From positions 99,796 to 163,795 of the forward strand of contig NZ_RBRE01000013.1 of the NCBI RefSeq assembly GCF_003700275.1: DNA of 64,000 nucleotides. Direction: 5' to 3'. This DNA is from Pseudomonas cichorii (GTDB lineage: Bacteria > Pseudomonadota > Gammaproteobacteria > Pseudomonadales > Pseudomonadaceae). Below are positions 38,201 through 50,496 of the stretch, piece by piece. The notes under the pieces are model-generated. The model saw only the letters and a list, made by a program, of their open reading frames with translations, had not been told where the DNA came from and searched no databases. The translations under genes and the position numbers were made by a program. Within the stretch, counting starts at the first letter, position 1. The number at the start of each line of letters is the position of its first letter.

Positions 38201-41200
38201 TGCCGTTCGATCAACTGGTCGAGGCGTTTCCGCAGGCCAGGGAACAGGGTTTGTTTCAGGTCATGTTCAACCACCAGCAGCGCGACCTGAGTGCCTTGCG
38301 CCGTCTGCCGGGGCTGCTGGCCGAAGAGTTGCCATGGCACAGCCGTGAAGCCAAGTTCGATCTGCAATTGCACAGTGAAGAAGATCGCAGCGAACGCCTG
38401 AACCTGTCCTTCGACTATGCCGACGAACTGTTCGAGCGCGACAGCATTGTGCGCATGGCTGGACAGTTCGTGCGCCTGTTGACTCAGGTCTGTGAGCGGA
38501 CGGATATCGTCCTCGGTGACGTGCAGTTGCTGAATGCCGATGAGCTGGCCGAGCAGGCCCGCTGGGGCGCAGCACCTTGCGCGCCGGCCGGGCACTGGTT
38601 GCCGGAGCTGCTGAATCGTCAGGCCCAGCAGACCCCGGAACGCATCGCCCTGATGTGGGACGGCGGCAGCCTGGATTTCGCCAGTCTGCATACCCAGGCC
38701 AACCGTCTGGCGCATTACCTGCGCGACAAGGGAGTCGGTCCGGACATCAAGGTGGCGATTGCCGCCGAGCGTTCACCTGAACTGTTGATCGGCCTGCTGG
38801 CGATTCTCAAGGCCGGTGGCGCCTATGTGCCGCTGGACCCGGATTACCCGACCGAGCGTCTGGCCTACATGCTCAGCGACAGTGGCGTTTCCTTGCTGCT
38901 GACCCAAAGTCATCTGCTCGGCGATCTGCCGGCTGCCGAAGGCGTCAGCACCATCGCCATGGACACCCTGCATCTGGATAACTGGCCGGTCAGCGCGCCG
39001 GGCCTGCATTTGCACGGCGATAACCTGGCGTATGTGATCTATACCTCCGGCTCCACCGGCCAGCCCAAGGGCGTGGGCAATACCCACGCGGCGCTGGCCG
39101 AGCGTCTGCAATGGATGCAGGCCACCTACGCGCTGGACGAAAGCGATGTGCTGATGCAGAAGGCGCCGATCAGTTTCGACGTTTCGGTGTGGGAGTGCTT
39201 CTGGCCGTTGATCACTGGCTGCCGCCTGTTTATCGCTGCGCCCGGCGAGCACCGCGACCCGCAGCGCATTGCCCAGCGTATCCAGGAATATAGCGTGACC
39301 ACGCTGCATTTCGTGCCGCCCTTGCTGCAACTGTTCATCGACGAGCCTCTGACCCGCCAGTGCAGCAGCCTGCGCCGTCTGTTCTCCGGTGGCGAGGCCT
39401 TGCCGGGCGAGCTGCGCAACCGGGTGCTGGAACAACTGCCGAACGTGCAGTTGCATAACCGCTATGGCCCGACCGAAACCGCGATCAATGTGACCCACTG
39501 GCAGTGTCAGGTGGCGGACGGTGAGCGTTCACCGATTGGCCGTCCGCTGGGCAACGTGCTGTGCCGGGTGCTGGACAGCGAACTGAACCTGTTGCCGCGT
39601 GGCGTGGCTGGCGAACTGTGCATCGGCGGCATCGGTCTGGCGCGTGGCTACCTGGGACGCCCGGCGCTGACGGCGGAGCGTTTTGTGGCCGATCCGTTGG
39701 GCGAAGAGGGCGCGCGCCTGTATCGCACCGGTGATCTGGTGCGCTGGGCTGCAGATGGTTCGCTGGAATATCTGGGACGGCTGGATCAGCAGGTCAAGCT
39801 GCGCGGCTTCCGGGTCGAGCCTCAGGAAATCGAGGAGCGCCTGCTGGCTCAGGACGGTGTCGGGCATGCTGCAGTGCTGGTGCGTGAGACCGCTTCCGGG
39901 CCGCAACTGATCGGTTACTACACGGCGACGCTGGAGCAGGAAAACGAAGCCGCACAGATCGAACGCATCAAGGCCTCTCTGAGTCTTGAGCTGCCCGATT
40001 ACATGGTTCCGGCGCAACTGGTGCGTCTGGACAACATGCCGCTGAGCCCCAGCGGCAAGCTGGATCGTCGCGCCTTGCCCGAGCCGGTCTGGCAAAGCCG
40101 CGAACATGTCGAGCCTGAAAGCGCCTTGCAAAAACAGGTCGCCGCCATCTGGCGTGAAGTGCTGGGTGTGCCGCGCGTTGGTCTGCGCGACGATTTCTTT
40201 GCCCTTGGCGGACACTCGTTGCTGGCCACCCAGATCATCTCTCGGGTACGACAGGCCTGCGACATCGAACTGCCGTTGCGGGCACTGTTCGAGAACAGTG
40301 AACTGGGCGCTTTTGCCGAACAGGTCCAGGCCATTCAGGATTCCGGCGTGCGCAACACTCAGCAGCCGATTGCCAGGGTCGACCGCAGCCAGCCGGTGCC
40401 GTTGTCCTATTCCCAGCAGCGCATGTGGTTCCTCTGGCAGATGGAGCCGGACAGCCCGGCCTACAACGTCGGCGGTATGGCGCGCCTGAATGGCGTTTTG
40501 AATATCGAGTGCTTCGAGGCTGCATTGCAGGCATTGATCCTGCGCCATGAAACCTTGCGCACCACCTTCCCGAGCATCAACGGTGTGGCGTGCCAGAAAG
40601 TCTGCGCAGAGACAGGCCTGCGCATGCAATGGCAGGACTTCTCGGCGTTGCAAGGTGAGGCCCGTCAGCGTCGGTTGCAGGAGTTCGCCGACAGTGAGGC
40701 GCACGCGCCTTTCGATCTGGAAACCGGTCCGTTGCTGCGCGCCTGCATGGTCCGTGCTGGCGAGCTGGAGCATTACTTTGTCCTGACCCTGCACCACATC
40801 GTCACCGAAGGCTGGGCGATGGATATCTTCGCCCGCGAGCTGGGCCAGCTCTATGAGGCCTTCCTCGAAGGCCGTTCTTCACCGCTGCAACCGTTGGCGG
40901 TGCAATACCTGGATTACAGCGTCTGGCAGCGCCAGTGGATGGAAGCAGGCGAGCGTCAGCGGCAACTGGACTACTGGACTGCGCAACTGGGCAGCGAACA
41001 TCCGTTGCTGGAACTGCCGAGCGACCGTCCGCGTCCGCCGGTGCAGAGCCACAAGGGCGAGTTGTATCGTTTCGACCTGAGCGATGAACTGGCGGCGCAG
41101 GTACGTGCCTTCAACGCCAGCCATGGCCTGACTCTGTTCATGACCATGACCGCTACCCTGGCAACGCTGCTCTACCGCTACAGCGGCCAGACCGACCTGC

Positions 41201-44200
41201 GCATCGGCGCGCCGGTGGCCAACCGGATTCGACCGGAAAGCGAAGGGCTGATCGGCGCATTCCTCAATACCCAGGTGCTGCGTGTGCAGCTCGACGGGCA
41301 GATGAACGTCGAGCAACTGTTCGAGCAGGTTCGCCATACGGTCATCGAAGGCCAGTCCCATCAGGATTTGCCGTTCGATCATCTGGTCGAGGCCCTGCAA
41401 CCACCGCGTAGCGCAGCCTACAACCCGCTGTTCCAGGTGATGTGCAACGTGCAGCGCTGGGAGTTCCAGCAGAGTCGCGAACTGGCGGGCATGACCGTCG
41501 AATACCTGGTCAACGATGCCCGTGCGACCAAATTCGACCTGAACCTGGAAGTCACCGAACTGGATCATCGCCTGGGTTGCTGCCTGACCTACAGCACCGA
41601 CCTGTTCGACGAACCGCGTATCGCGCAGATGGCCGGACATCTGCTCAACCTGCTGCAAGCCTTGCTGGCCGATCCGGCGCAGCGCTTGAGCGAGCTGCCG
41701 TTACTGGAAGATGCCGAGCGTCAGCATCTGCTCGACAGCCTCGGCGTCGAAGCCGGCGAACAGCGTCTGGATCAATGCATTCACAGCCTGTTTGCCGAAC
41801 AGGCCATGGCCCGTGGGCAGGCTCCGGCACTGACCTTTGCCGGTGAAACCCTGAGCTATGCCGAACTGAATGCGCGCGCCAATCGTCTGGCCTGGATGCT
41901 CCGCGAGCGTGGCGTCGGCCCTCAGGTGCGGGTCGGCCTGGCGCTGCAGCGCTCGCTGGAAATGGTGGTCGGCCTGCTGGCAATTCTCAAGGCCGGTGGC
42001 GCCTATGTGCCGCTGGACCCGGAATACCCGCTGGAACGTCTGCAATACATGATCGAAGACAGCGGCATCGGCCTGCTGTTGAGCGATGCCGCGCTGTTCG
42101 CGGCGCTGGGTGAATTGCCGGCAGGTGTCGGTCGCTGGTGTCTGGAAGATGACCTGCCCGCGCTGGCTGCTTATCCGACCCAGGAGCTGCCTTTTATCAG
42201 TCTGCCGCAACATCAGGCTTATCTGATCTATACCTCCGGTTCCACCGGCAAGCCCAAGGGCGTGGTGGTGTCCCATGGTGAGATCGCCATGCATTGCCAG
42301 GCGGTGATTCGTCGCTTCGAGATGCGGCCAGATGACTGTGAGCTGCATTTCTATTCGATCAACTTCGACGCCGCTACCGAACGTCTGCTGGTGCCGTTGC
42401 TCAGCGGTGCGCGGCTGGTCTTGCGCGCTCAGGGTCAATCGGATGCCGAAGAGATCTGCGCACTGATTCGCAGCCAGCAGGTGAATATCCTCGGTTTCAC
42501 TCCAAGCTACGGCAGCCAGTTGGCGCAATGGCTGTCGACCCAGGGCCAGACGCTGCCGGTACGCATGTGCATCACCGGTGGCGAGGCTCTGACTGGCGAG
42601 CATCTGCAGCGTATTCGTGCGGTCTTCAAGCCCGAGTTGTTCTTCAACGCCTATGGCCCGACCGAAACCGTGGTCATGCCGCTGGCCAGTCTGGCACCGG
42701 CATACCTTGAGGAAGGCGAGGCCAGCGTGCCGATCGGCAGCGTGGTCGGCGCCCGGGTCGCCTACATTCTCGATGCCGATCTGGCGCTGGTGCCGCAAGG
42801 CGCGACCGGCGAGCTGTATGTCGGTGGCGCGGGTCTGGCGCAGGGGTATCACCAGCGTGCGGCAATGACTGCCGAGCGTTTTGTCGCCGATCCGTTCAGC
42901 GGCAATGGCGGGCGTCTGTATCGTACCGGCGATCTGGTGCGCCAGCGTGCCGATGGTCTGGTGGAGTATCTGGGCCGGATCGACCATCAGGTGAAGATTC
43001 GCGGTTTCCGCATCGAACTGGGCGAGATCGAAACCCGTCTGCTGGAGCATCAGGCGATCCGCGAAGCGGTGGTGCTGGCGCTGGATACGCCGGCGGGCAA
43101 GCAACTGGCCGGTTATCTGGTCAGCGATGTGGCCGGGCAGGGCGAGGAGCAACAGGCGCAACTGCGCGAAGCGCTCAAGGCGCACTTGAAGGCACAACTG
43201 CCGGATTACATGGTGCCCACCCACTTGATCCTGCTGGACAGCATGCCGTTGACCGCCAACGGCAAGCTCGACCGCCGTGCCTTGCCGGCACCGGATCCGG
43301 ACCTCAATCGGCAGAGCTACGTAGCGCCGAGCAGCGAGCTGGAGCAGACCCTGGCGGGAATCTGGTGCGCGGTGCTGAACGTCGAGAAAGTCGGCCTCAA
43401 CGATAACTTCTTCGAGCTGGGTGGCGATTCGATCCTGTCGATCCAGGTGGTCAGCCGGGCGCGTCAGGCCGGGATTCACTTCAGCCCGCGTGACCTGTTC
43501 CAGCATCAGACCGTACAGACCCTGGCCGCCGTGGCGACCACCAGCGAGCTGGTAGTGGCCGAGCAAGGCCTGCTGAGTGGCGAATCGGCTCTGACGCCGA
43601 TTCAACACTGGTTCTTCGATACCGCGATTCCTCAGCGTCAGCACTGGAACCAGGCTCTGGTACTGGAGCCAACCACTGCGCTGGAGCCGCGTCATCTTGA
43701 GCAGGCGCTGCTGGCGCTTCTCGAACAACACGACGCCTTGCGTCTGAGCTTCCGCGAAAGCACCGGCAAATGGCAGGCCGAGCATCGTGCCGTGACCGCC
43801 GAAAGCCTGCTGATTCAGGCGCGGGTTGCGGATATGAGCGAGTGCGCGATGTTGTTCGCCGACACTCAGCGCAGCCTCGATCTGCACAATGGCCCGCTGT
43901 TGCGCGCCTTGCTGGTCGACGGGCCGCAAGGTCAGCAGCGGCTGCTGATGGTCATTCATCACCTGGTGGTCGATGGCGTGTCGTGGCGCGTGCTGCTGGA
44001 TGATCTGCAAGTTGCCTATCGCCAAGTGGCCGATAACGCTGCGATCCAGCTTCCGGCCAAGACCAGCGCCTTCCGGGATTGGGCGGCACGCCTGAAAGCC
44101 TACGCGGGCAGCGAGTCGTTGCGCGAAGAGTTGGGCTGGTGGCAAGACCAGCTAAGCGGCCCGGGCGTCGAGCTGCCGTGCGATGCGCCGCAGGGTGGCG

Positions 44201-47200
44201 CGCAGAACCGGCATGCGCAGACAGTCAGCGTGCGCCTGGATGCACAGACCACCCGGCAACTGCTGCAACAGGCGCCCAGCGCTTACCGGACGCAGGTCAA
44301 CGACCTTTTGCTGACGGCGCTGGCCCAGGTGATATGCCGCTGGAGCGGACAGGATTCGACCCTGATCCAGCTGGAAGGCCATGGCCGTGAAACGCTGTTC
44401 GACGAAATCGACCTGACGCGCACTGTGGGCTGGTTCACCAGCGCCTATCCCGTGCGCCTGACGCCAGTTTCGAGCGCAGATGCCGGGCAGGGCGACTCGA
44501 TCAAGAGCATCAAGGAACAACTGCGCCAGGTGCCGCACAAAGGCCTGGGCTATGGCGTCTTGCGCTATCTGGCCGATGACGCCAAGCGCCTTGCCATGCA
44601 GGCCCTGCCAGCCGCGCCGGTCACCTTCAACTATCTCGGCCAGTTCGATCAGAGCTTTGGCAGCGATGCCCTGTTCCGTCCGCTGGAAGAGTCGGCGGGT
44701 GCGGCCCATGATCCACAGGCGCCGTTGCCGAATGAACTGAGCATCGACAGTCAGGTGTATGGTGGCGAGCTGGTGCTGCGCTGGACGTTCAGCGGCGAGC
44801 GTTATTCGACTCAGGCCATCAACCAACTGGCGCAGGATTATCTGACGCAATTGCAGTCGTTGATCGCTCACTGCCTGGCCGACGGCAGCGGCGGCCTGAC
44901 GCCTTCGGACTTTCCGCTGGCCGCGCTGGATCAGGCGCATCTGGATGCGTTGCCAGTGCCGGCCAACACTATCGAGGATGTCTATCCGCTGACCCCGATG
45001 CAGGAAGGCATGCTGCTGCATACCTTGCTGGAGCCGGGCACCGGCCTGTATTACATGCAGGATCGCTACCGCATCAACAGCGAACTGGACCCGCAACGCT
45101 TCGCTCAGGCCTGGCAGGCCGTCATCGCCCGTCATGAAGCGTTGCGCGCTTCGTTTTGCTGGGATATCGGCGAAACCATGCTGCAGGTCATCCATAAACC
45201 GGGTAATACACCGATCGATTATCTGGACTGGCGCGATGTTGCGCAGGACGAACAGGAGCCGCGCTTGCAGGCCTTGCTCAAGTCCGAGCGCGAGGCCGGT
45301 TTCGATCTGCTCAACCAGCCACCGTTCCACCTGCGGCTGATTCGCGTCGACGAAGCGCGCTACTGGTTCATGATGAGCAACCACCACATCCTGATCGATG
45401 CCTGGTGCCGCTCGTTGCTGATGAATGACTTCTTCGACATCTACAGTGCCTTGGGTGAAGGCCGTGACGCGCAACTGGCAGCTGCGCCACGCTATCGCGA
45501 CTACATTGGCTGGCTGCAGCGCCGCGGGCTGGTGCAGGCGCGTGACTGGTGGCGGCAGAACCTCAAGGGCTTCGAGCGTCCGACGCCGATCCCCAGTGAC
45601 CGTCCGTTCCTGCGCGAACATGCCGGTGACAGCGGCGGTATGGTGGTGGGCGACTGCTACACCCGCCTGGACATCGCCGACGGCGTACGTCTGCGCGAAC
45701 TGGCCCAGCAGCATCAACTGACCGTCAACACTTTTGCCCAGGCGGCCTGGGCGCTGACCCTGCGACGCATGAGCGGCGATCGCGACGTGCTGTTCGGAGT
45801 CACGGTGGCCGGGCGTCCGGTGGAAATGCCGCAGATGCAGCGTACCGTCGGCCTGTTCATCAACACCATCGCCCTGCGCGTAGGTTTGCCGCAGGACGAT
45901 CAACGTTGCAGCGTCCGCCAATGGCTGAGCGGTTTGCTGGAAAGCAACATGGAACTGCGCGAGTACGAATACCTGCCGCTGGTGACCATCCAGGAAAACA
46001 GCGAACTGCCCAAGGGCCAGCCGCTGTTCGACAGCCTGTTCGTGTTCGAGAACGCGCCGGTGGAAGTCTCGGTGCTGGACCGTGCGCAAAGCCTCAATGC
46101 CACTTCCGATTCGGGCCGCACCCACACCAACTACCCACTGACTGCCGTGTGCTATCCCGGCGATGATCTGGGCCTGCATCTGTCCTATGACCAGCGCTAT
46201 TTCGACGAAAGCACGGTTCAGGGCATGCTGGGCGAGTTCAAGCGCCTGTTGCTGGCCTTGGTCGACGGCTTTCATGGCGACATGGCCGAACTGGCGCTGT
46301 TGAGCGACCACGAGCGGCAGTTCCTGCGCGACGGTTGCAACCAGAGCGCCCGTGACTATCCACTGGAGCGCAGCTATGTCGAGCTGTTCGAGGCGCAGGT
46401 CGCGGCGCATCCGCAACGCATTGCCGTCAACTGCATGGATCGCCAGTGCAGCTATGACGAACTGAACCGCTGCAGTAACCGTTTGGGTCATTCCCTGATT
46501 GAGGCCGGAGCCGGGTTCGATCAGCCGATTGCCCTGCTGGCCGAACGAGGCCCCGATTTGCTGGGCATGATCATCGGCAGCTTCAAGGCCGGTGCCGGTT
46601 ACCTGCCGCTGGACCCGGCGCTGCCGGGTCAGCGCCTGAGCGGCATCATCCAGCAAAGCGCTACGCCGGTGCTGGTCTGCAGCACCGAGTGTCATGAACA
46701 GGCGCTGGCCTTGCTGGCCGACATTGCCGAGGCACATCGGCCGCGTCTGCTGGTCTGGGAGGCTGTGCAACAGAACGGGCGGCCACAGCACAATCCGGGT
46801 CGCTACAGTGCGCCGGACAATCTGGCCTACGTGATCTTCACTTCGGGTTCGACCGGTCTGCCCAAGGGCGTGATGGTCGAGCAGCGCGGCATGCTCAACA
46901 ACCAGTTGAGCAAGGTGCCTTACCTGAGCCTGAGCGAGAACGACGTGATCGCCCAGACCGCTTCGCAAAGCTTCGACATTTCGGTCTGGCAGTTCCTCGC
47001 CGCACCGCTGTTCGGCGCACGGGTGGACATTGTGCCGAACGATATCGCCCGTGATCCGCAGGCCTTGCTCAAGCATGTGCAGATCCAGCGGATCAGTGTT
47101 CTGGAAAGCGTACCGTCGCTGATTCAAGGGTTGCTGGCCGAAGAGCGCGCCAGCCTCGACAGCCTGCGCTGGATGCTGCCGACCGGTGAAGCGATGCCGC

Positions 47201-48213
47201 CGGAGCTTGCTCATCAATGGCTGCAACGTTACCCGGATATCGGGCTGGTCAATGCCTACGGCCCGGCCGAATGTTCCGACGACGTGGCGTTCTTCCGTGT
47301 CGATCCGGCGTCGACCCGCAGCACCTACCTGCCGATCGGCACACCCACGGACAACAACCGTCTGTACCTGCTCGACGAAGCGCTGGAACTGGTGCCGCTC
47401 GGTGCCGTGGGTGAACTGTGCGTGGCCGGGACCGGGGTCGGTCGCGGTTATGTCGGCGATCCGCTGCGCACCGTGCCGGTGTTCGTGCCAGACCCGTTCG
47501 GGGCGCCGGGCGAGCGACTGTATCGCACCGGGGACCTGGCGCGCAGACGTGCTGATGGGGTGCTCGAATACGTGGGCCGGGTCGATCATCAGGTGAAGAT
47601 TCGCGGCTACCGCATCGAGCTTGGCGAGATCGAAACCCGCCTGCAGGAGCATGAGGCGATTCGTGAATCGGTGGTGCTGGATATCGACGGCCCACTGGGC
47701 AAGGTGTTGGCGGCATATCTGGTGCCGCGAGCCTCTGACCGTGATCAGGACTGGCTGCGCGACGAACTGAAAAGTCATCTCAAGACCAGTCTGCCGGACT
47801 ACATGGTGCCGAGCCATCTGGTGATGCTCGATGCCATGCCGCTGACGCCCAACGGCAAACTGGACCGCAAGGCCCTGCCAAGGCCGGATGTCAGTCAGGC
47901 GCAGAACGACTATGTGGCGCCGCAGAGCGAACTTGAGCAACAACTGGCAGGCATCTGGGCCGAAGTGCTGAAGGTTGAGCGGGTCGGCATTACCGACAAC
48001 TTCTTCGAGCTGGGCGGCCATTCGTTGCTGGCGACTCAGGTCGTTACTCGTGCGCAAAAGCTGCTGCAACGCAATGTGCCGCTGCGCGCCATGTTCGAGT
48101 TCAGCACCATTCAAGCACTGGCCGCACATCTCGACGGTGTTGGCGGGCAGAAGGTCGATGAGCAGAAATTCCACCGGCTGGCCGATCTGATGGCCGAACT
48201 GGAGGGGCTGTGA
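35209..48213 (+). CDS. pvdL: Pyoverdine chromophore NRPS PvdL
   Basis: 4334 residues. Order: fatty-acyl-AMP ligase (about 1-580; [12 protein letters not shown]), PCP (Ser616), C1 (676-1110; HHIVADG at 806-812), A1 (1128-1625), PCP (Ser1670), C2 (1729-2170; HHIVTEG at 1862-1868), A2 (2192-2694), PCP (Ser2741), E (2796-3235; HHLVVDG at 2917-2923), C3 (3258-3700; HHILIDA at 3392-3398), A3 (3722-4224), PCP (Ser4272). There is no thioesterase, so the chain passes to further NRPSs not in this window. Codes read by motif anchoring: A1 DVWHFGRIN, A2 DAEGIGAVM, A3 DIWELTADD; the last matches known diaminobutyrate codes. In P. aeruginosa PvdL builds acyl-L-Glu-D-Tyr-L-Dab, and the single E domain sits in the Tyr module here too. 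A1 and A2 assignments (Glu, Tyr) rest on that parallel. Confidence 0.97.
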   Translation: MDAFELPDTLAQALQRRARQTPERLALRFLTDEKDQGIVLTYRDLDLRARTIAAALQAQAAPGDRAILLFHSGPDYVAAFFACLYAGVIAVPAYPPESNRRHHQERLLSIIADAEPRLLLTGSDLRPALLQMDELAAADAPQLLCVDSLDSAIAENWQETALNRDDIAFLQYTSGSTALPKGVQVSHGNLVANELLIRGGFGIDLNPDDVIVSWLPLYHDMGLIGGLLQPIFSGVPCILMAPAYFLTRPLRWLEAISEYGGTISGGPDFAYQLCSSRVSDSALARLDLSRWRVAYSGSEPIRQDSLDSFAEKFASCGFTPDSFFASYGLAEATLFVAGGQRGKGIPSLRLDERALARNLAEPGDGNPVMSCGTSQPQHAVLIADPQSLAVLDENQVGEIWACGPSIAHGYWRNPEATAKTFVEHAGRTWLRTGDLGFLRHGELYITGRLKDMLIVRGHNLYPQDIEKVIERDVDVVRKGRIAAFAVTQQGNEGIGIAAEVSRSVQKILAPEALIKVIRQAVAEAFQEAPSVVVLLNPGALPKTSSGKLQRSACRTRLADGSLDSYAVFPEIVAAGKEAATAASSDLQAQVAKVWCEHLQVEQVAADDHFFLLGGNSIIATQVMASLRETLGIELNLRLLFEAPTLAALVAQIEVLQRDGQIQERIARLPGNEALPQSLAQNRLWFLWQMDPQGSAYNIPAGLHLRGELDITALRSSFQRLIERHESLRTRFYEQDGVALQRIDAPGEFSLQQIDISDLSTEERQARALAIREEQARLPFDLQNGPLLRVTLLKLDDEEHQLLVTLHHIVADGWSLNVLIDEFSRLYAAAIQGQTLELAPLSLRYADYGQWQREWLARGEAQRQLDYWKAQLDDEQPGLTLATDHPRSARKQHSASRYSLRLSNDLSAAVKHAAQAYQSTPFMLLLAGFQSLLHRYSGQTDIRIGVPGANRPRQETQGLIGFFINTLVLRAQLDSRLPFSTLLAHTRQAALEAQANQDLPFDQLVEAFPQAREQGLFQVMFNHQQRDLSALRRLPGLLAEELPWHSREAKFDLQLHSEEDRSERLNLSFDYADELFERDSIVRMAGQFVRLLTQVCERTDIVLGDVQLLNADELAEQARWGAAPCAPAGHWLPELLNRQAQQTPERIALMWDGGSLDFASLHTQANRLAHYLRDKGVGPDIKVAIAAERSPELLIGLLAILKAGGAYVPLDPDYPTERLAYMLSDSGVSLLLTQSHLLGDLPAAEGVSTIAMDTLHLDNWPVSAPGLHLHGDNLAYVIYTSGSTGQPKGVGNTHAALAERLQWMQATYALDESDVLMQKAPISFDVSVWECFWPLITGCRLFIAAPGEHRDPQRIAQRIQEYSVTTLHFVPPLLQLFIDEPLTRQCSSLRRLFSGGEALPGELRNRVLEQLPNVQLHNRYGPTETAINVTHWQCQVADGERSPIGRPLGNVLCRVLDSELNLLPRGVAGELCIGGIGLARGYLGRPALTAERFVADPLGEEGARLYRTGDLVRWAADGSLEYLGRLDQQVKLRGFRVEPQEIEERLLAQDGVGHAAVLVRETASGPQLIGYYTATLEQENEAAQIERIKASLSLELPDYMVPAQLVRLDNMPLSPSGKLDRRALPEPVWQSREHVEPESALQKQVAAIWREVLGVPRVGLRDDFFALGGHSLLATQIISRVRQACDIELPLRALFENSELGAFAEQVQAIQDSGVRNTQQPIARVDRSQPVPLSYSQQRMWFLWQMEPDSPAYNVGGMARLNGVLNIECFEAALQALILRHETLRTTFPSINGVACQKVCAETGLRMQWQDFSALQGEARQRRLQEFADSEAHAPFDLETGPLLRACMVRAGELEHYFVLTLHHIVTEGWAMDIFARELGQLYEAFLEGRSSPLQPLAVQYLDYSVWQRQWMEAGERQRQLDYWTAQLGSEHPLLELPSDRPRPPVQSHKGELYRFDLSDELAAQVRAFNASHGLTLFMTMTATLATLLYRYSGQTDLRIGAPVANRIRPESEGLIGAFLNTQVLRVQLDGQMNVEQLFEQVRHTVIEGQSHQDLPFDHLVEALQPPRSAAYNPLFQVMCNVQRWEFQQSRELAGMTVEYLVNDARATKFDLNLEVTELDHRLGCCLTYSTDLFDEPRIAQMAGHLLNLLQALLADPAQRLSELPLLEDAERQHLLDSLGVEAGEQRLDQCIHSLFAEQAMARGQAPALTFAGETLSYAELNARANRLAWMLRERGVGPQVRVGLALQRSLEMVVGLLAILKAGGAYVPLDPEYPLERLQYMIEDSGIGLLLSDAALFAALGELPAGVGRWCLEDDLPALAAYPTQELPFISLPQHQAYLIYTSGSTGKPKGVVVSHGEIAMHCQAVIRRFEMRPDDCELHFYSINFDAATERLLVPLLSGARLVLRAQGQSDAEEICALIRSQQVNILGFTPSYGSQLAQWLSTQGQTLPVRMCITGGEALTGEHLQRIRAVFKPELFFNAYGPTETVVMPLASLAPAYLEEGEASVPIGSVVGARVAYILDADLALVPQGATGELYVGGAGLAQGYHQRAAMTAERFVADPFSGNGGRLYRTGDLVRQRADGLVEYLGRIDHQVKIRGFRIELGEIETRLLEHQAIREAVVLALDTPAGKQLAGYLVSDVAGQGEEQQAQLREALKAHLKAQLPDYMVPTHLILLDSMPLTANGKLDRRALPAPDPDLNRQSYVAPSSELEQTLAGIWCAVLNVEKVGLNDNFFELGGDSILSIQVVSRARQAGIHFSPRDLFQHQTVQTLAAVATTSELVVAEQGLLSGESALTPIQHWFFDTAIPQRQHWNQALVLEPTTALEPRHLEQALLALLEQHDALRLSFRESTGKWQAEHRAVTAESLLIQARVADMSECAMLFADTQRSLDLHNGPLLRALLVDGPQGQQRLLMVIHHLVVDGVSWRVLLDDLQVAYRQVADNAAIQLPAKTSAFRDWAARLKAYAGSESLREELGWWQDQLSGPGVELPCDAPQGGAQNRHAQTVSVRLDAQTTRQLLQQAPSAYRTQVNDLLLTALAQVICRWSGQDSTLIQLEGHGRETLFDEIDLTRTVGWFTSAYPVRLTPVSSADAGQGDSIKSIKEQLRQVPHKGLGYGVLRYLADDAKRLAMQALPAAPVTFNYLGQFDQSFGSDALFRPLEESAGAAHDPQAPLPNELSIDSQVYGGELVLRWTFSGERYSTQAINQLAQDYLTQLQSLIAHCLADGSGGLTPSDFPLAALDQAHLDALPVPANTIEDVYPLTPMQEGMLLHTLLEPGTGLYYMQDRYRINSELDPQRFAQAWQAVIARHEALRASFCWDIGETMLQVIHKPGNTPIDYLDWRDVAQDEQEPRLQALLKSEREAGFDLLNQPPFHLRLIRVDEARYWFMMSNHHILIDAWCRSLLMNDFFDIYSALGEGRDAQLAAAPRYRDYIGWLQRRGLVQARDWWRQNLKGFERPTPIPSDRPFLREHAGDSGGMVVGDCYTRLDIADGVRLRELAQQHQLTVNTFAQAAWALTLRRMSGDRDVLFGVTVAGRPVEMPQMQRTVGLFINTIALRVGLPQDDQRCSVRQWLSGLLESNMELREYEYLPLVTIQENSELPKGQPLFDSLFVFENAPVEVSVLDRAQSLNATSDSGRTHTNYPLTAVCYPGDDLGLHLSYDQRYFDESTVQGMLGEFKRLLLALVDGFHGDMAELALLSDHERQFLRDGCNQSARDYPLERSYVELFEAQVAAHPQRIAVNCMDRQCSYDELNRCSNRLGHSLIEAGAGFDQPIALLAERGPDLLGMIIGSFKAGAGYLPLDPALPGQRLSGIIQQSATPVLVCSTECHEQALALLADIAEAHRPRLLVWEAVQQNGRPQHNPGRYSAPDNLAYVIFTSGSTGLPKGVMVEQRGMLNNQLSKVPYLSLSENDVIAQTASQSFDISVWQFLAAPLFGARVDIVPNDIARDPQALLKHVQIQRISVLESVPSLIQGLLAEERASLDSLRWMLPTGEAMPPELAHQWLQRYPDIGLVNAYGPAECSDDVAFFRVDPASTRSTYLPIGTPTDNNRLYLLDEALELVPLGAVGELCVAGTGVGRGYVGDPLRTVPVFVPDPFGAPGERLYRTGDLARRRADGVLEYVGRVDHQVKIRGYRIELGEIETRLQEHEAIRESVVLDIDGPLGKVLAAYLVPRASDRDQDWLRDELKSHLKTSLPDYMVPSHLVMLDAMPLTPNGKLDRKALPRPDVSQAQNDYVAPQSELEQQLAGIWAEVLKVERVGITDNFFELGGHSLLATQVVTRAQKLLQRNVPLRAMFEFSTIQALAAHLDGVGGQKVDEQKFHRLADLMAELEGL

Positions 48214-48267
48214 TTGCGCCTCTCGTCGGACTGCAGAGACGGCGGATAAAAAAGCCGTGAGCGGGTG

Positions 48268-48291
48268 TAAATCCGCAGACGGCTGGCGCGT
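48268..48291 (+). promoter_or_regulatory. PvdS-dependent (iron-starvation) promoter of pvdH
   Basis: A perfect TAAAT, 16 bases, CGT lies about 100 bases upstream of the pvdH start, so pvdH and the MbtH-like gene can be transcribed by PvdS polymerase independently of pvdL. Confidence 0.78.
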
Positions 48292-48317
48292 TTCTCAATG
48301 AAGCAATGAACGCCTGA

Positions 48318-48347
48318 CCTGGCACGACTCAAGGGTCGTGCTCCAGG
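48318..48347 (+). other. Hairpin in the pvdH leader
   Basis: GCACGAC / GTCGTGC (7-bp stem, 6-base loop), extended by partly pairing CCTG / CCAGG flanks. No T run follows, so it is not a classical terminator; it lies between the promoter box and the start codon. Confidence 0.5.
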
Positions 48348-48393
48348 CCACTTAAAGATTTCGCTTATCGACAGCGTATTGAGGGTTGCATAG

Positions 48394-49806
48394 ATGTCAG
48401 TCGCTACCAGGCTTATTGAAGATCAGCCGGTCCGGACCGCTCCGGAACCTGCCGAGACGCTTTACCAGTTCGACGAGTCGCCCTTGTTGGCCCGGCAGAG
48501 CCGCCAGGAATCCAACGCCCGCAGCTATCCGCGGCGCATTCCGCTGGCGCTCAAGCGCGCCAGGGGCATTCATGTCGAGGACGTCGAAGGGCGGCGCTTC
48601 ATCGATTGCCTGGCAGGAGCCGGTACGCTGGCCCTGGGGCATAACCATCCGGTGGTGATCGAGGCTATCCAGCAGGTCATCAGCGACGAATTGCCGTTGC
48701 ATACCCTGGACCTCACCACACCGGTCAAGGATCAGTTCGTACAGGACCTGTTCGGGTTGTTGCCCCAGGAGCTGGCGCAGGAAGCGAAAATCCAGTTCTG
48801 CGGCCCGACCGGCACCGATGCCGTGGAAGCCGCGCTGAAACTGGTGCGTACCGCGACCGGGCGCAGCACGGTGTTGTCGTTCCAGGGCGGTTATCACGGC
48901 ATGAGCCAGGGTGCCTTGAGCCTGATGGGCAGCCTGGGTCCGAAAAAGCCGCTGGGGGCCTTGCTGAGTTCCGGCGTGCAGTTCATGCCGTACCCCTATG
49001 ATTACCGTTGCCCGTTCGGTCTGGGCGGCGCGCAGGGCGTCAGGGCCAATCTGAATTACCTGGAAAACCTGCTCAACGATCCAGAGGCCGGTGTGCAGCT
49101 ACCGGCGGCGGTGATTGTCGAGGTGGTGCAGGGCGAGGGTGGGGTGATTCCGGCCGATCTGGACTGGCTGCGCGGCCTGCGCAGGATCACCGGGAAAGCC
49201 GGTATTGCCCTGATCGTCGATGAGATCCAGAGCGGCTTTGCCCGTACCGGAAAGATGTTTGCCTTCGAGCACGCCGGAATCGTTCCCGATGTGGTGGTGC
49301 TGTCCAAGGCCATCGGCGGCAGCCTGCCGCTGGCGGTGGTGGTTTATCGCCAATGGCTGGATACCTGGCAGCCGGGCGCACACGCCGGGACATTCCGGGG
49401 CAACCAGATGGCCATGGCTGCGGGTTCCGCGGTGATGCGTTATCTCAAGGAGCATGACGTCTGCGAGCACGTGAACACTGTTGGCGAACGTTTGACCAGG
49501 CACCTGCGCGAGCTGCAACGCGATTTCCCGCAACTGGGGGATATTCGTGGTCGTGGCCTGATGCTCGGTGTCGAGCTGGTGGACCCGAACGGTGCTCCCG
49601 ATGCATTGGGACATCCACCGGTCTTCGCTCGCCTGGCACCGCTGGTCCAGCGCGAATGCCTCAAGCGCGGCCTGATTCTGGAGCTTGGCGGTCGCCACGG
49701 CAGCGTCGTACGCTTCCTGCCACCGCTGGTGATTACTGCCGAGCAGATCGACGAAGTGGCCGCTATATTCGGCCGGGCGCTTTCGGCGGCAGTCGCCAGT
49801 CTTTAA
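48394..49806 (+). CDS. pvdH: L-2,4-diaminobutyrate:2-oxoglutarate aminotransferase PvdH
   Basis: 470 residues, class III aminotransferase. PLP-binding Lys305 in [27 protein letters not shown] near residue 137, [10 protein letters not shown], and [16 protein letters not shown]. It converts aspartate semialdehyde to L-2,4-diaminobutyrate, the substrate of the third adenylation domain of PvdL. GAGG lies 9 bases before the ATG. Followed by the MbtH-like gene, probably in one transcript. Confidence 0.95.
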   Translation: MSVATRLIEDQPVRTAPEPAETLYQFDESPLLARQSRQESNARSYPRRIPLALKRARGIHVEDVEGRRFIDCLAGAGTLALGHNHPVVIEAIQQVISDELPLHTLDLTTPVKDQFVQDLFGLLPQELAQEAKIQFCGPTGTDAVEAALKLVRTATGRSTVLSFQGGYHGMSQGALSLMGSLGPKKPLGALLSSGVQFMPYPYDYRCPFGLGGAQGVRANLNYLENLLNDPEAGVQLPAAVIVEVVQGEGGVIPADLDWLRGLRRITGKAGIALIVDEIQSGFARTGKMFAFEHAGIVPDVVVLSKAIGGSLPLAVVVYRQWLDTWQPGAHAGTFRGNQMAMAAGSAVMRYLKEHDVCEHVNTVGERLTRHLRELQRDFPQLGDIRGRGLMLGVELVDPNGAPDALGHPPVFARLAPLVQRECLKRGLILELGGRHGSVVRFLPPLVITAEQIDEVAAIFGRALSAAVASL

Positions 49807-49888
49807 TTTTTCGACGTAGCGATACGTTCACTCTACATAGCCGCTGTGAATTGGCGCATCGGCACTGAATAACTCATGGAGAGCAGCA

Positions 49889-50116
49889 ATGACTTCAGTA
49901 TTCGACCGCGACGACATCGTCTTTCAGGTCGTGGTCAACCACGAAGAGCAATATTCCATCTGGCCTGATTACAAGGCAATCCCCAACGGCTGGCGCACCG
50001 TGGGCAAGAGCGGCTTCAAGAAGGAATGCCTGGCATACATCGAGGACGTGTGGACTGACATGCGTCCACTGAGCCTGCGCCAGAAGATGGAAGCACAGGC
50101 TGCTTCCGTGCATTGA
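49889..50116 (+). CDS. MbtH-like NRPS accessory protein
   Basis: 75 residues. [47 protein letters not shown] contains the N-x-E-x-Q-x-S-x-W-P and three conserved Trp residues of the family. It binds and activates NRPS adenylation domains, here those of the pyoverdine synthetases. Follows pvdH by 82 bases with a GGAGAG site. A strong terminator ends the unit. Confidence 0.95.
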   Translation: MTSVFDRDDIVFQVVVNHEEQYSIWPDYKAIPNGWRTVGKSGFKKECLAYIEDVWTDMRPLSLRQKMEAQAASVH

Positions 50117-50139
50117 TTGCCCGAGCGCAACAAGCCAGA

Positions 50140-50166
50140 CGCCCCGACAGTGTCGGGGCGTTTTTG
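50140..50166 (+). terminator. Rho-independent terminator after the MbtH-like gene
   Basis: A perfect 10-bp stem CGCCCCGACA / TGTCGGGGCG with a one-base apparent centre (loop formed by opening the top pairs) followed by five T's. Confidence 0.9.
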
Positions 50167-50228
50167 TATGAGCCGTGTGTGATTGTGTGAGCGCGGATAC
50201 ATCATTGCGGGCAACACATTGCCATGAG

Positions 50229-50319
50229 GTGGGACCGGATTTATCCGGGAAGACATTCTTTCTGGCGACGCAGATTCTGTGAATGTACGGGCCTCTTCGC
50301 GGATAAATCCGCCCCTGCC
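50229..50319. repeat. REP-like inverted repeat pair
   Basis: Two opposed arms, GGGACCGGATTTATCCGGGA and TCGCGGATAAATCCGCCCC, about 40 bases apart, matching Pseudomonas extragenic palindromes. This is the only recognisable element in the roughly 380-bp gap between the MbtH-like gene and fpvF; the rest of the gap shows nothing. Confidence 0.7.
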
Positions 50320-50496
50320 GATGACCCGTATTTATTTGTTGGTTGTAATACGCCGTCGTGGTCAAGGCCCCTCTCACAGGGTTGGTACCTGAGCCTTTGA
50401 TGTTGAGCCAGGATACGATTACGACGTAAGGGAAGGCCGAACCGCTAGTGGTGACACCGAAAAATCAGGACATGCCAACCTCCGAAAGCCTGACTG

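Noticed and set aside
44152..48174. 1340-codon open frame antisense to pvdL
   Set aside because: A shadow of NRPS codon use; its composition is low-complexity (Gln, His, Arg, Val) and it matches no family. The sense strand encodes well-defined C, A and PCP domains.
35209..48213. CRISPR-like or tandem DNA repeats in the NRPS region
   Set aside because: Repeated blocks are homologous A, C and PCP domains of one reading frame, not short spaced repeats. No CRISPR array, tRNA or rRNA gene was recognised anywhere in the window.
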